42,112 nucleotides of DNA from Burkholderiales bacterium (GTDB taxonomy: Bacteria > Pseudomonadota > Gammaproteobacteria > Burkholderiales > CAIKXV01): contig JACMMK010000321.1 of assembly GCA_014379045.1 (NCBI GenBank), positions 1-42,112 on the forward strand, given 5' to 3'. Position 1 is the stretch's first letter. Each line of letters opens with the position of its first letter. The notes under the pieces are model-generated. The model made no database searches. It was given only the letters and a program-made list of their open reading frames with translations, and was not told the origin of the DNA. A program made the translations under genes and the position numbers. This document shows positions 7,430 to 16,203 of this stretch, one piece after another.

Positions 7430-8416
7430 TCACTCGCCCTTGATCTTCGCCGCCTTCACCACCTGCTGCCACTTCGGAATCTCGCGCGCGATGTAGGCGG
7501 CGAGCTGTTCCGGCGTGCCCCCGCCCGGCTCGGCACCGAGCGCGAGCAGACGTTCGCGCGCTGCGGGTTCGGCAACGATCCGCGCGACCTCGCCGTTCAG
7601 GCGCTGAACCACCTCGCGCGGCGTTGCCGCAGGCCCGATCAGCGCGTAGATCGTCGTGACATCGTACCCCGGCAGCGCGTCGCCGACGGGCGCGTACTCG
7701 GGCAGCGACGCCGAACGGCGGCTACCGGAGAGCCCTAGAGCGCGCAGCTTGCCCGCGCGCACGAACGGCAGCGCCGCCGAGGCACCGGTGAACATCATGT
7801 CGACCTGTCCGCCGACCAGATCGGCGAGCGCCGGCGCACTGCCCTTGTACGGAATGTGCACGATGCTCGCCCCGGTCATCACCGCGAACAACTCGCTCGC
7901 CAGATGCGCGGTCGATCCCGCACCCGACGAGGCGAAGTTGAGCTTTCCGGGTTGGGCACGCACCAGCGCGACCAGCGACTTCACGTCCTGCGCCGGTACC
8001 CGCGGGTTGACCACCAGCAGCAAGGGGCTCGATGCGATCAGGCTGATCGCCGCGAAATCCTTGACCGGGTTGTACGCGAGCGCGGGATAGATGCTCGGCG
8101 CGATCGTGAGTTCGCCGCCGCCACCGACCAGCAGCGTATAACCGTCGGGCGCCGCGCGCACCACGGTCTCGGTCGCGATGGTGGCGCCTGCGCCCGGTCG
8201 ATTGTCGACGATCACCTGTTGCCCGAGCGTCTCCGCGAGGCGTCCGGCGGTGAGCCGCGCCACGATGTCGACGGGCCCGCCGGGGGCATATCCGACCAGT
8301 GCGCGCACCGGCTTCACCGGCCACGTTTGCGCAACGGCGACGGGCGTTGCCATCGTACTCGCCAGCGCGGCTCCTACGATCATGCAGAACTGATTCGTGA
8401 AGCGCGTCGCGCTCAT
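7430..8416 (-). CDS. Bug/TctC family tripartite tricarboxylate transporter substrate-binding protein
   Basis: This 328-residue protein has a signal peptide ending at VAVAQ and the family landmarks YPxKPVR-like TWPVKPVRALVGYAPGG, DNRPGAGATIATETV, PDGYTLL and VHIPYKG. Bug proteins bind small carboxylates or related metabolites in the periplasm; most are orphans with no transporter genes nearby, as here. Its ATG overlaps the stop of the TPP enzyme as ATGA, and the NUDIX-MBL gene follows after three bases, so the three are one operon. It may capture the substrate that the TPP enzyme handles, but this is inference. Confidence 0.92.
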   Translation of the reverse strand: MSATRFTNQFCMIVGAALASTMATPVAVAQTWPVKPVRALVGYAPGGPVDIVARLTAGRLAETLGQQVIVDNRPGAGATIATETVVRAAPDGYTLLVGGGGELTIAPSIYPALAYNPVKDFAAISLIASSPLLLVVNPRVPAQDVKSLVALVRAQPGKLNFASSGAGSTAHLASELFAVMTGASIVHIPYKGSAPALADLVGGQVDMMFTGASAALPFVRAGKLRALGLSGSRRSASLPEYAPVGDALPGYDVTTIYALIGPAATPREVVQRLNGEVARIVAEPAARERLLALGAEPGGGTPEQLAAYIAREIPKWQQVVKAAKIKGE

Positions 8417-10074
8417 TTCATCTCCATCGTGTAGAACGCCGACAGCCGCTGCAGACTGGTATGCACATGCACCACCGCCGCGGTGTCGACGGCGAGCGCT
8501 TCGGCCACCACCGCGTCGACCCGCTCGGACGTGTCGAGCGTGAATGCCGCGGCACCGAACGACTGCGCCCAGCGCGCGAAGTCGGGGTTCGACAAGCGCG
8601 TCCCGGACACGCGACCCGGGAAGCGTTTTTCCTGATGCAGCCGAATCGTGCCATACGACCCATTGTCGGCAACGAAGATCTTCGGTGCCGCGCCGTATTG
8701 CCTCACCGTCGCGAGCTCGTTGCCGGTCATCATCAGACAGCCGTCGCCGATCAGTGCCACGACCTGACGTTTCGGGAAACGCAACGACCACGCGAGCGCG
8801 CCGGGCATGCCCATGCCCATCGCGCCGGCCTGCGTCCCCGACATCCGGCGCTCGCCGCGGAACAGAAAGTGTCGCTGCGTCCAGGTGTTGAAATTGCCGG
8901 CGTCGACCACCAGGACCGCGTCCTCGTTCATTCGCCGATCGAGTGCCTCGACCACATGGCCGAACGAGACCCCGTCGGGCGCGGGGGACGCGTCGAACCG
9001 CCGGATCTCGCGCTGGTAACGCTGCAGCGATTCGACCCAGTCCGCGCGCGTCGGCGGTACCGGCGGCGCGCATCCGGCGAGCGCCTCGAGGAAACCCACG
9101 GGATCGACGATGCATCGCATCTGCGGGCGATAGACCCGTGCCGCCTCCTCCTCGCTCGGATAGACATGCACCATCCATTGTCGCGGCACCGGCGCCTGCG
9201 GGAAGGTGAAACCCTGGGTCGGCACATCGCCCAGATCGGTGCCGACGGCAAGCAGCAGGTCGGCACTGGCGAGCACGTCGATCTGCGCGCGCGGAATCTT
9301 GAACCCGAGCTGGGCGGCGTACAGCCGATCGTCGTTCGGAAACACGTCCTGCTGACGGAACTCGGCTGCGACCGGCACACCGAAGCCGTGCACGACGCGC
9401 GCGAGCGCTGCGCGGCCGCGTTCGGTGTTGACGAGATTGCCGGCGATCAGCAGCGGGCGCTCGGCGCCCAGGAGTCGGCTTGCCACCGCACGCACCGTCT
9501 CGGGCTCGAGCGCGAACCCCGAACGGATGCTCGGCGCACCGTCGTTCGACGCGGCGACAGTCGCCTCGAACACGTCTTCCGGGATCGCGATCACCACTGG
9601 CCCGGGACGCCCCGACGTCGCGATGTCGAGCGCGCGCGCGACCGTATCGAGCAGGCGGTCGGGATCGTCCACCTGCACCACCCACTTGGCCAGGTCGCCG
9701 AAGGTCTTGCGATAGTCGACTTCCTGGAAGGCGTGGCGGCCCAACTCGCTGCGCGCCACCTGCCCGCAGATCATCACCAGCGGCGCCGCATCGTGCATCG
9801 CCGAGTGGATCGCGATCGAGCCATTGGTCGCGCCAGGGCCCCGGCTGACGAGAAACAAGCCTGGCCGGCGCGTCGCCTGGGCGTCGGCGAGCGCGGCGAA
9901 TCCCGCGCCGGACTCGTGCCGACACACGATGAGATCGATCGGCGAATCGAGCAGCGCATCGAGCAACGGAAGATAGCTTTCGCCGGGGACGCAGAATGCA
10001 CGGTCGATGCCGCGTGTAGCGAGCAGCTCGACCAGCGCGCGTGCCACCGGCACCGGCGGAATTTCTGCAGACAT
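8413..10074 (-). CDS. Thiamine-pyrophosphate-dependent enzyme (acetolactate synthase-like large subunit family)
   Basis: This 553-residue protein has the three-domain layout of TPP enzymes: an N-terminal pyrimidine-binding domain with the catalytic Glu in CRHESGAGFAA, a central domain, and a C-terminal diphosphate-binding domain with GDGCLMMTGNELATVRQYG ending in ADN. The second Asn of the usual GDG...NN motif aligns in VADNGSYGTIR. Length and motifs fit the ilvB/oxalyl-CoA decarboxylase/benzoylformate decarboxylase group, but nothing proves acetolactate synthesis; no small regulatory subunit gene is adjacent, so biosynthetic IlvB is unlikely. It is first in an operon with a Bug protein (four-base overlap). 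A catabolic 2-oxoacid decarboxylase or carboligase is my best reading. Confidence 0.88.
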   Translation of the reverse strand: MSAEIPPVPVARALVELLATRGIDRAFCVPGESYLPLLDALLDSPIDLIVCRHESGAGFAALADAQATRRPGLFLVSRGPGATNGSIAIHSAMHDAAPLVMICGQVARSELGRHAFQEVDYRKTFGDLAKWVVQVDDPDRLLDTVARALDIATSGRPGPVVIAIPEDVFEATVAASNDGAPSIRSGFALEPETVRAVASRLLGAERPLLIAGNLVNTERGRAALARVVHGFGVPVAAEFRQQDVFPNDDRLYAAQLGFKIPRAQIDVLASADLLLAVGTDLGDVPTQGFTFPQAPVPRQWMVHVYPSEEEAARVYRPQMRCIVDPVGFLEALAGCAPPVPPTRADWVESLQRYQREIRRFDASPAPDGVSFGHVVEALDRRMNEDAVLVVDAGNFNTWTQRHFLFRGERRMSGTQAGAMGMGMPGALAWSLRFPKRQVVALIGDGCLMMTGNELATVRQYGAAPKIFVADNGSYGTIRLHQEKRFPGRVSGTRLSNPDFARWAQSFGAAAFTLDTSERVDAVVAEALAVDTAAVVHVHTSLQRLSAFYTMEMK

Positions 10075-10319
10075 CGATCCACTCCCGTGCAGGGACCGGG
10101 TGAACGCAGCACCTTCGATGCGCGACGTCTACCCGGACCAGAGCCGAAAGTCTACGATGGGGGCGCGGTCCGTGCTCATCAGGGCGCGCTCCGGGGCGGC
10201 GCGGGGTGTATTGCGCGCACGCGAGGGGTCTGCGCCCGAACCCTCGTATCGCGTTACCCTGCCGGCGTGACCGCAGACCAGCGCTGCGACCCGACCCTTT
10301 ACGTGACTGACGACCCTCC

Positions 10320-11627
10320 ATGCCGCCCTACGACAACGAACTCGGCGCCCTGGCCACACACCTCGCGAGCCGCCGCAAGGCGATCCTCAGCGCGTGGCGC
10401 GCGGCGGTGACCTCGGACCCTACGCTGACCACCGGTGCGTCACTGCCGCGTGCGCAGTTGCACGACCATATTCCGGCCCTGTTGATCGATCTCGAACGCA
10501 GACTCGCAACAACTGAAGCAGCGGGCTCCGGCGAAGTTCAGCAAATGCAGCGCGGCGACGCCGCCGCGCATGGCTTGCATCGCTGGCAGCAGGGGTTCGA
10601 CCTGGCCGAAGTCACCCGCGAAATGGGACGGCTCAACGAGTGCGTGGTGGCTGAACTCGACCAATACGATCAGGACAACGCACGGCTGGACCGCGGCGTC
10701 ATGGCCTGCGCACGAAGGTTGTGGGCGCAGCAGTACGGCACTGCGATCAGTGCCAGCACGTCGCAATACTTCCGTCTGCAACAGCTCGAGGCCAATGGTC
10801 ACATCGCCGAGATGGAACGTGCTCTCGGCACGCTGCGTGAGCTGGAGCAACAACGCGCCCAGCTTTGGCAGCAGGCAGCCCACGATCTGCGCGGCAATCT
10901 GGGCGTCGTCGCCAATGCGACCGCCGGCCTGTTCTCGTCAAGCGCTTCGGACGGGGTACGGGGAAGGTTTCTGCGCCTGCTCGATCGCAACGTCGATGCA
11001 CTCCATGATCTGCTGGACGACGTGACGAGCCTCGCGCGCCTGCAGGGCGGTCTCGAACAGCGCACGGTGGAGCCGATCGACATCACGCCGTTGCTGCGCG
11101 ATCTTTGCGAAGGATTGCGAGTCCAGGCACAGCAGCGACGATTGACGTTCGAATTCAGCGGCCCGCCGGCGTTGCTGGTGCAAGGCGATGCCGTGAAGAT
11201 CCGACGCATCACGCAGAATCTCGTGCTGAACGCGGTCAGATATACCGAACACGGCAGCGTCAGCGTGAGCTGGGGCGATAGCGACGCCGACGATCCGGAG
11301 CGCTGGCAGCTGCAGATTGTCGACACCGGACCCGGGCTGGGCGCCGGCGCGAACTCGGAGATCGCCGGGGCGCTCGAAGCCGCGACCGATCAGGCGCGCC
11401 AGGTCACCGCCGACAGCGATGCGGGCGCAGTCAGCCCGGTCGAAAGCGAGATCGAGATCGCGCGGTCGCCGCGCCCGGCGCAACCCTCACTGAAAGCCGG
11501 CGAAGGCATCGGGCTATCGATCGTCAAGCGTCTGTGCGATCTGCTCGATGCCACCGTCGAGCTTCGGTCCGAGCAGGGTGTGGGAACGTCGTTCCGCATT
11601 CTGCTGCCGCGTCGCTACGGCGGGTGA
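10320..11627 (+). CDS. Soluble sensor histidine kinase with RsbRD-like N-terminal region
   Basis: This 435-residue kinase has no membrane segment or signal peptide. Residues 1-160 are helical and resemble the RsbRD N-terminal domain (LASRRKAILSAWR near 15-27). The phosphoacceptor is His188 in QQAAHDLRGNLG. The ATPase domain shows the N box (NLVLNAVRYTEHG, near 300-312), G1 (DTGPGLG, 335-341) and G2 (GEGIGLSIVKRL, 394-405). About 53 residues lie between G1 and G2; they are acidic and lack the usual F box, so the ATP lid is unusual. No response regulator gene is adjacent, so it is an orphan kinase. It diverges from the TPP-enzyme operon across a 245-base spacer. Confidence 0.9.
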   Translation: MPPYDNELGALATHLASRRKAILSAWRAAVTSDPTLTTGASLPRAQLHDHIPALLIDLERRLATTEAAGSGEVQQMQRGDAAAHGLHRWQQGFDLAEVTREMGRLNECVVAELDQYDQDNARLDRGVMACARRLWAQQYGTAISASTSQYFRLQQLEANGHIAEMERALGTLRELEQQRAQLWQQAAHDLRGNLGVVANATAGLFSSSASDGVRGRFLRLLDRNVDALHDLLDDVTSLARLQGGLEQRTVEPIDITPLLRDLCEGLRVQAQQRRLTFEFSGPPALLVQGDAVKIRRITQNLVLNAVRYTEHGSVSVSWGDSDADDPERWQLQIVDTGPGLGAGANSEIAGALEAATDQARQVTADSDAGAVSPVESEIEIARSPRPAQPSLKAGEGIGLSIVKRLCDLLDATVELRSEQGVGTSFRILLPRRYGG

Positions 11628-11711
11628 CACGAACCCAGGCGCGACTTCACCGGCACTGGGCGTTGTCGTTGCGTGGGTCCCACCACCACCCAACCCTGAA
11701 GGGCTATTTCG

Positions 11712-12533
11712 ATGAGCCACGTCAAGACGAGCGACCACACCGAACTTTATGTGAAGGACTGGGGCAGCGGCAGCGCAGTGATCTTTCTCCACGGGTGGCC
11801 GCTGTCGGCGGACACCTGGGACGATCAAGCCATGGCGGTGGCGGCAGCGGGCCATCGCGCGATCGCCTACGATCGTCGCGGTTTCGGACGTTCGTCGCAG
11901 CCCTGGAGCGGCTACGATTACGACACGCTCGCCGATGACCTCGCCGCCGTGATCGAGCAGACCGGCGCGCAGGACGTCACGCTGGTCGGCTTCTCGATGG
12001 GCGGCGGCGAGGTCGCACGCTACATGTCTCGCCACGAAGGCAAGTCAGTACGCAAGGCAGTGCTCGTCGCCTCGGTCGTCCCGTACATGCTGAAAACGGG
12101 AGACAACCCCGACGGGGTCGACGCGAGCGTGTTCGACGGCATGACCAGCGCAATGAAGGCGGACCGCGCCAAGTTCTTCGCGGGCTTCGTCAAGGATTTC
12201 TTCGGCGTATCCCTGATTTCACACCCGGTCAGCGACGCGGTTCTCGACTGGGCCTGGGGTCTGGCGATGCAGGCGAGTCTTAAAGCGACGCTCGAATGCG
12301 CGAAGTCGTTCGCGACCACCGATTTCCGTCCCGATCTTCCGGCGTTCCGGGTGCCGACGGTGGTGATCCACGGCACCGACGACAAGACCGTGCCGATCGA
12401 CGCTGCCGGGCGTGCGGCGGCGCGCGGTATCGCCGGCTCGACGCTGATCGAGTACGACGGTGCGCCGCACGGACTGTTCGCGACCGAAAAGGACCGGTTG
12501 ACCAAGGACCTGCTAGAGTTCCTGCGCGGATAA
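11712..12533 (+). CDS. Alpha/beta hydrolase of the non-haem chloroperoxidase type
   Basis: This 273-residue enzyme has the complete alpha/beta hydrolase triad: Ser95 in VGFSMGGGE, an Asp in IHGTDDKTVP near 223-224 and His253 in GAPHGL. The oxyanion motif FLHGWPLSADTWD and YDRRGFGRSSQPW are the signature of the cofactor-free haloperoxidase/esterase subgroup (Pseudomonas and Streptomyces chloroperoxidases), which hydrolyse esters and make peracids. No signal peptide is seen, so it acts in the cytoplasm. It stands alone between the kinase and aldolase genes, with 84 and 195 bases of spacer. The natural substrate is unknown. Confidence 0.9.
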   Translation: MSHVKTSDHTELYVKDWGSGSAVIFLHGWPLSADTWDDQAMAVAAAGHRAIAYDRRGFGRSSQPWSGYDYDTLADDLAAVIEQTGAQDVTLVGFSMGGGEVARYMSRHEGKSVRKAVLVASVVPYMLKTGDNPDGVDASVFDGMTSAMKADRAKFFAGFVKDFFGVSLISHPVSDAVLDWAWGLAMQASLKATLECAKSFATTDFRPDLPAFRVPTVVIHGTDDKTVPIDAAGRAAARGIAGSTLIEYDGAPHGLFATEKDRLTKDLLEFLRG

Positions 12534-12728
12534 CTTCGAACCGGCTCGAGAGGGACGGCACCCGCAGGCGTCGTTCCGCTACCGACAGTTCGGGCTCGAA
12601 TCAGCACCGGCGATGGGGCTGGATTGTTCGGCCTTCTTCGTGCCCTTCCAGTTGAATCGCGCGCGACGACCTGAATGCTCCCGCTTTGGTATCGTCACAT
12701 TCGACCGCCACCAGTGGAAGGATAGGGA

Positions 12729-13484
12729 ATGTCCGTCGACTCCGCCGTCGAAGAAGCCCGCTTCGACCTCGTATGCGCGCTGCGCTGGGCCGCACGCTAT
12801 GCGCTGCACGAGGGTGTCTGCAACCACTTCAGCGTCGCCGTGCCAGGATACGACGACCGATTTCTGATCAATCCCCAGGGGCTGCACTGGCTCGAAGTGA
12901 TGCCCGATGACGTCGTGACGGTCGACGTCGACGGTCACGTGATCGAGGGTCGCCACCGGGTCGAGCCGACCGCGTTCTACATCCACTCGCGCATCCATCG
13001 CGCCAGACCCTCGGCGCGGTGTGTGCTGCACACGCATATGCCGTACGCCACCACGCTGACCGGCATCGTGCCAGGGCGGCTCGAATGGGTCAGCCAGCAG
13101 AGTACGAAGTTCCATGGACGTGTCGCCTACGAAGACGCCTACAACGGACTCGCCACCGAGGTCGCCGAAGGCGATCGCATGGCTGCGGCGTTCCAGGAAG
13201 CGGACATCCTGTTTCTTGCCAATCATGGTGTGATCGTCTGCGGTGAGTCGGTTGCGACGGCCTTCGATGACCTCTACTACCTCGAACGCGCGTGCATGCT
13301 CCAGGTGCTGGGACGCGGCACGGGCCAGATGCCGCGCACGATACCGCGCGAGATCGTCGAACTGACGGCCGCGCAGATGCGACAGGATTCGTCTCAGGCG
13401 CTGCTGCACTTCGCTTCGCTGCGCCGCCTGCTCGATCGGGACGAGCCCGGGTGGCGGTCAACGGGCAATGCACGTCCGCGTTAG
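12729..13484 (+). CDS. Class II aldolase/adducin family protein
   Basis: This 251-residue protein has the class II aldolase fold of fuculose-phosphate and rhamnulose-phosphate aldolases. Metal ligands are His101 and His103 in VLHTHMPYATTL and a third His in LANHGVIVCG; GVCNHFSVAVPG near 29-40 corresponds to the substrate-phosphate loop. The expected acidic catalytic residue is not obvious, so it may belong to the group annotated class II aldolase/adducin, members of which act as decarboxylases or of unknown function. The ATG at 12729 is preceded by a strong AAGGATAGGGA ribosome site. A second, different member of the family lies at 24651-25427. Confidence 0.87.
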   Translation: MSVDSAVEEARFDLVCALRWAARYALHEGVCNHFSVAVPGYDDRFLINPQGLHWLEVMPDDVVTVDVDGHVIEGRHRVEPTAFYIHSRIHRARPSARCVLHTHMPYATTLTGIVPGRLEWVSQQSTKFHGRVAYEDAYNGLATEVAEGDRMAAAFQEADILFLANHGVIVCGESVATAFDDLYYLERACMLQVLGRGTGQMPRTIPREIVELTAAQMRQDSSQALLHFASLRRLLDRDEPGWRSTGNARPR

Positions 13485-13563
13485 TTGAGTTCTCGTGTCC
13501 TTGCATCCGGGCACGTCGATTGCGGCCTACCGGTCGTAACGCATCTCTCGAAGGAGAACTCAC

Positions 13564-13782
13564 ATGACCAGATCAACAAGAACCCTGTCGCTCGCTATCG
13601 CCGCCTCGATGTCCTTGATGGTGGGTTGCTCGAGCCTGACGTCCGAACAGAAAGGCGCCGCGGTCGGCGCCGCCGCTGGTGGCGTGTTGGGCAATGTGCT
13701 GACTAATGGAAGCACGCTGGGTACGGTAGGCGGGGCTGCAGTCGGCGGTGTCGTTGGACACGAAGTGCAGCGCCGGAAGTGA
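13564..13782 (+). CDS. Small glycine-zipper 2TM lipoprotein (OsmB-like)
   Basis: This 72-residue protein has a signal peptide with lipobox LMVGC, giving Cys22 as the lipidated residue, followed by a glycine-zipper region (GAAVGAAAGGVLGNVL and GTVGGAAVGGVVG) that forms two short hydrophobic helices. The layout matches the OsmB/SlyB-type outer-membrane lipoproteins induced by osmotic or envelope stress. A strong GAAGGAGAA ribosome site lies before the ATG. It is a single gene, ending with the basic tail VQRRK. The function is probably envelope stability; that is family knowledge rather than anything shown here. Confidence 0.88.
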   Translation: MTRSTRTLSLAIAASMSLMVGCSSLTSEQKGAAVGAAAGGVLGNVLTNGSTLGTVGGAAVGGVVGHEVQRRK

Positions 13783-13794
13783 TGCTACGCGTTC

Positions 13795-13817
13795 AACCGG
13801 CCGTCATTCGGTCGGTT
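13795..13817. terminator. Hairpin between convergent genes, possible bidirectional terminator
   Basis: An eight-pair stem (AACCGGCC with GGTCGGTT, one G-T pair) and seven-base loop lies 12 bases after the glycine-zipper gene stop and before the end of the convergent DUF3460 gene. There is no T run on either side, so it is a weak candidate. Confidence 0.35.
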
Positions 13818-13885
13818 GGGCCCGCCGCACGTGCGTGAAACAAAGGTTGAGGCAGGGGCGAGCGGGCGCGCGAGCGCACTCGGTC

Positions 13886-14083
13886 TCAGTCGCCCGTCTG
13901 ATAAACGTAAGGTTTTTGACGCACCTCGCTCCGCGATGAAGGGGTGACGTCGCCCGTTTCGGGTTTCCTGTCCCACCAGCGCGCGCGTGCCTTGCGCTGT
14001 TCCTCGACAATGTGTGGATGTTTGTCAAGCAGTTCGCGGACGAACCGCGTCGCATCGGAGACGTATCCCGGTTGAATCGACAT
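13886..14083 (-). CDS. DUF3460 family protein
   Basis: This 65-residue soluble protein fits the DUF3460 family: an N-terminal FVRELLDKHPHIVEEQRKARARWWD segment and a C-terminal QKPYVYQTGD ending. The family is largely confined to Betaproteobacteria and its function is unknown. No membrane segment or signal peptide is present; most of the protein is charged and probably helical. It is convergent with the lipoprotein gene and lies 63 bases after the metalloprotease gene, so the two could be co-transcribed, though no link in function is known. Confidence 0.85.
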   Translation of the reverse strand: MSIQPGYVSDATRFVRELLDKHPHIVEEQRKARARWWDRKPETGDVTPSSRSEVRQKPYVYQTGD

Positions 14084-14146
14084 GCGAAGGCCTGTTGTGG
14101 GGGAGGAAGCGTCGAGTATCCACGCATCGGCGCCTCTGTGGGCTTC

Positions 14147-14917
14147 TCACGGCGCAACCCATTTTATTTCGCGCGCCGTCTTCGGGCCGATCGCCATTTG
14201 GGCGAGGCTGTCGGGCTGCTCCGCGCGCACGGGGCTGAGCGGGATGCGGCCCGCCATGATTTCACCGATTCGCTGCGGCAGGCGAGGAACGAGGTCGGGC
14301 TCGGCATACCCGTCAGGGAACAGCGGCTGATTGGTCGCGAGGTCGTATTTGTCGGTCGCGCCAAGGGTGTGGAGCAATTCGTGCGCGATGACTACGTTGT
14401 TCGCTCCGCTCATCGCCGGATTGGCGAACACGTTGACGATGCCGATCAGCCCGCTTTCCAACCCGGTCGAGTGCGCAAGACGCGGCGTCAGCCGATCGTC
14501 GTGATGTAGCAGGAACAGACGCACGTTCGCCCGCGCACCCTGATAAGTGTCGTTTCGCCATGCCCAGAGGCGCAGCCGCAGACTCCACCAGATCACCTCG
14601 GGCGCACTCGCGTTCGACGGTATCGGTGGCGGGAGTGCAACGATTCCGGGGGCCAGTCTCAGCTCGATCGGATCGTTCAGTGAAACGCCGTGGCCTCGCG
14701 CCTGCGCCTGCATGAACTCGGTGATCGGCCGGAAGCGATCCAGGTCCCCGCTAGCGATATAGCGCGCCGCCGTCTCGCTCGCGTCCGCATTGATCGGATA
14801 GAGGACGACGATGACTGGATTCTTCCAGTCGGTCGCATCTCGCTTCGCGAGCCAGGTTGCCTGCGCGACGGTGGCAAGAATGAACAGCAGAATCACTATC
14901 CGCAGCGTTTTCCACAT
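14147..14917 (-). CDS. Putative zinc metalloprotease, membrane-anchored, HExxHxxGxxD type
   Basis: This 256-residue protein has one N-terminal hydrophobic segment (residues 5-20) that could be a signal peptide or anchor, so the rest faces the periplasm. The motif HELLHTLGATD at residues 179-189 exactly fits HExxHxxGxxD, the zinc site of snapalysin-like metzincins, with Asp189 as third ligand and Glu180 as catalytic base. A Met in GEIMAG (Met221) about 30 residues later could be the Met-turn. The other parts match no family I know, and conserved hypothetical proteins of this kind exist in proteobacteria. The substrate is unknown. It diverges from the PEP-mutase-type gene across 143 bases. Confidence 0.72.
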   Translation of the reverse strand: MWKTLRIVILLFILATVAQATWLAKRDATDWKNPVIVVLYPINADASETAARYIASGDLDRFRPITEFMQAQARGHGVSLNDPIELRLAPGIVALPPPIPSNASAPEVIWWSLRLRLWAWRNDTYQGARANVRLFLLHHDDRLTPRLAHSTGLESGLIGIVNVFANPAMSGANNVVIAHELLHTLGATDKYDLATNQPLFPDGYAEPDLVPRLPQRIGEIMAGRIPLSPVRAEQPDSLAQMAIGPKTAREIKWVAP

Positions 14918-15060
14918 CGTGTGCTCCCCTGATGCGTCGACGCGCGCGTGGCACGCCGCCGCTGCGTTCGCCCGACGTCATACACTATGCGGATGTTCGG
15001 GCGCCGACTTGAACGTTATCGGGGCATTGATCGTGGTATTTCCGGTACGAGGAGAACTGC

Positions 15061-16038
15061 ATGTCCACGTCTGATGCAGCGACGATCGGGCCGTCTGCGC
15101 CCCCCGCGCGCGCGTCCACGCGCTTTCGCCAGCTCCTCGCCGGCGGGCGCACCGTATTCGTCCCGGGCTGCTTCAACGCGGTCAGCGCGCGGGTGATCGA
15201 AGTCACCGGGTTCCCTGCGGCATACATGACCGGCTATGGCACATCCGTCGCGCAACTGGGCATGCCCGACGTGGGCTTCGCGACGATGTCGGAGATGCAC
15301 ACCAATGCACGCTGGGTCGCCAATGCGGTTTCGATCCCGGTGATCGCCGACGCCGACAACGGCTACGGCAATGCGATCAATGTGACGCGTACCGTGCGTG
15401 AGTACATCCAGACCGGTGTCGCCGGCATCCATCTCGAGGATCAGTCGCTGCCCAAGCGTTGCGGTCATGTCGCCGGGCGCGAGGTGATTCCGCTCGCCGA
15501 AGCGGTGGGAAAGATTCGCGCAGCCGATGCGGTCCGGCGTGCGACCGACCCCGACTTCGTGCTGATCGCGCGCACCGATGCGCGCGGCGCGGTCGGTGGG
15601 TCGCTCGACGAGGCGATCGCCCGCGTCAACGCCTATCTCGACGCGGGGGCCGACCTCGGTTTCGTCGAAGGTCCGACCTCGGTCGCCGAGGTCGAACGGA
15701 TCTGCCGCGAGACCCGGGGGCCGGTGTTCTACAACATGACCGGCGTGTCACCGCGCTTCACGCTCGACGAGATGAACGCGCTCGGCATCGCGGTCACGAT
15801 CACCGCGAACACGATGTTGCGCGCGGCGCTGACCGCGATGTACGACGTCGCGATCGCGTTGCGTGACGACGGGCCGATGGCCGAGGCCGCGCTGATGGCG
15901 CGGATCGCGACGCATCCGGTCGGCGACCTCCACCGGTTCTCGGGTCTCGATGCAGTCCGTCGACTGGAGGAAGCCTACCTTCCCGCCGAGGAGCTGGCGA
16001 AATACGAGGGGACGATCGGCTACCGACCGCTGCCCTGA
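15061..16038 (+). CDS. Isocitrate lyase/PEP mutase family enzyme (oxaloacetate decarboxylase or methylisocitrate-lyase type)
   Basis: This 325-residue enzyme has the family alpha/beta barrel: GCFNAVSARVIE near 36-47, MTGYGTS near 56-62, the metal-binding DADNGYG near 97-103, HLEDQ near 124-128 and the catalytic KRCGH at 132-136. KRCGH is the isocitrate-lyase/methylisocitrate-lyase form, so C-C bond cleavage of a 2-hydroxy acid is likely. Many relatives are annotated carboxyvinyl-carboxyphosphonate phosphorylmutase or oxaloacetate decarboxylase. No prpC or prpD genes are nearby, so propionate metabolism is not supported. The ATG has an ideal ACGAGGAGAA ribosome site. It is transcribed alone. 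Confidence 0.88.
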   Translation: MSTSDAATIGPSAPPARASTRFRQLLAGGRTVFVPGCFNAVSARVIEVTGFPAAYMTGYGTSVAQLGMPDVGFATMSEMHTNARWVANAVSIPVIADADNGYGNAINVTRTVREYIQTGVAGIHLEDQSLPKRCGHVAGREVIPLAEAVGKIRAADAVRRATDPDFVLIARTDARGAVGGSLDEAIARVNAYLDAGADLGFVEGPTSVAEVERICRETRGPVFYNMTGVSPRFTLDEMNALGIAVTITANTMLRAALTAMYDVAIALRDDGPMAEAALMARIATHPVGDLHRFSGLDAVRRLEEAYLPAEELAKYEGTIGYRPLP

Positions 16039-16203
16039 GCGCGTCGGACGCGGCGTCGATACGTCGGCGAAACAAATCGCCTACAAACCCTTACATCTCG
16101 AAGTGTGCTTCGCGCGTTTCCGGTCGTTATTCTCCCTGCAACAGAGCATCGACCGAAACCTGTTCTTACGCGAATCACACTCAACCCCTCGATGGAGAAT
16201 GCC

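Noticed and set aside
5708..7738. 676-codon plus-strand frame across the NUDIX-MBL gene
   Set aside because: It is the antisense of a gene with two complete sets of catalytic motifs; its translation is Arg/Gln/His-rich and shows no domain.
8461..10410. 649-codon plus-strand frame across the TPP enzyme
   Set aside because: Antisense shadow of a gene with clear TPP motifs; low-complexity translation.
15061..16038. 2-methylisocitrate lyase prpB
   Set aside because: The motif KRCGH fits the superfamily, but no prpC, prpD or acnD gene is nearby, so no gene symbol is given.
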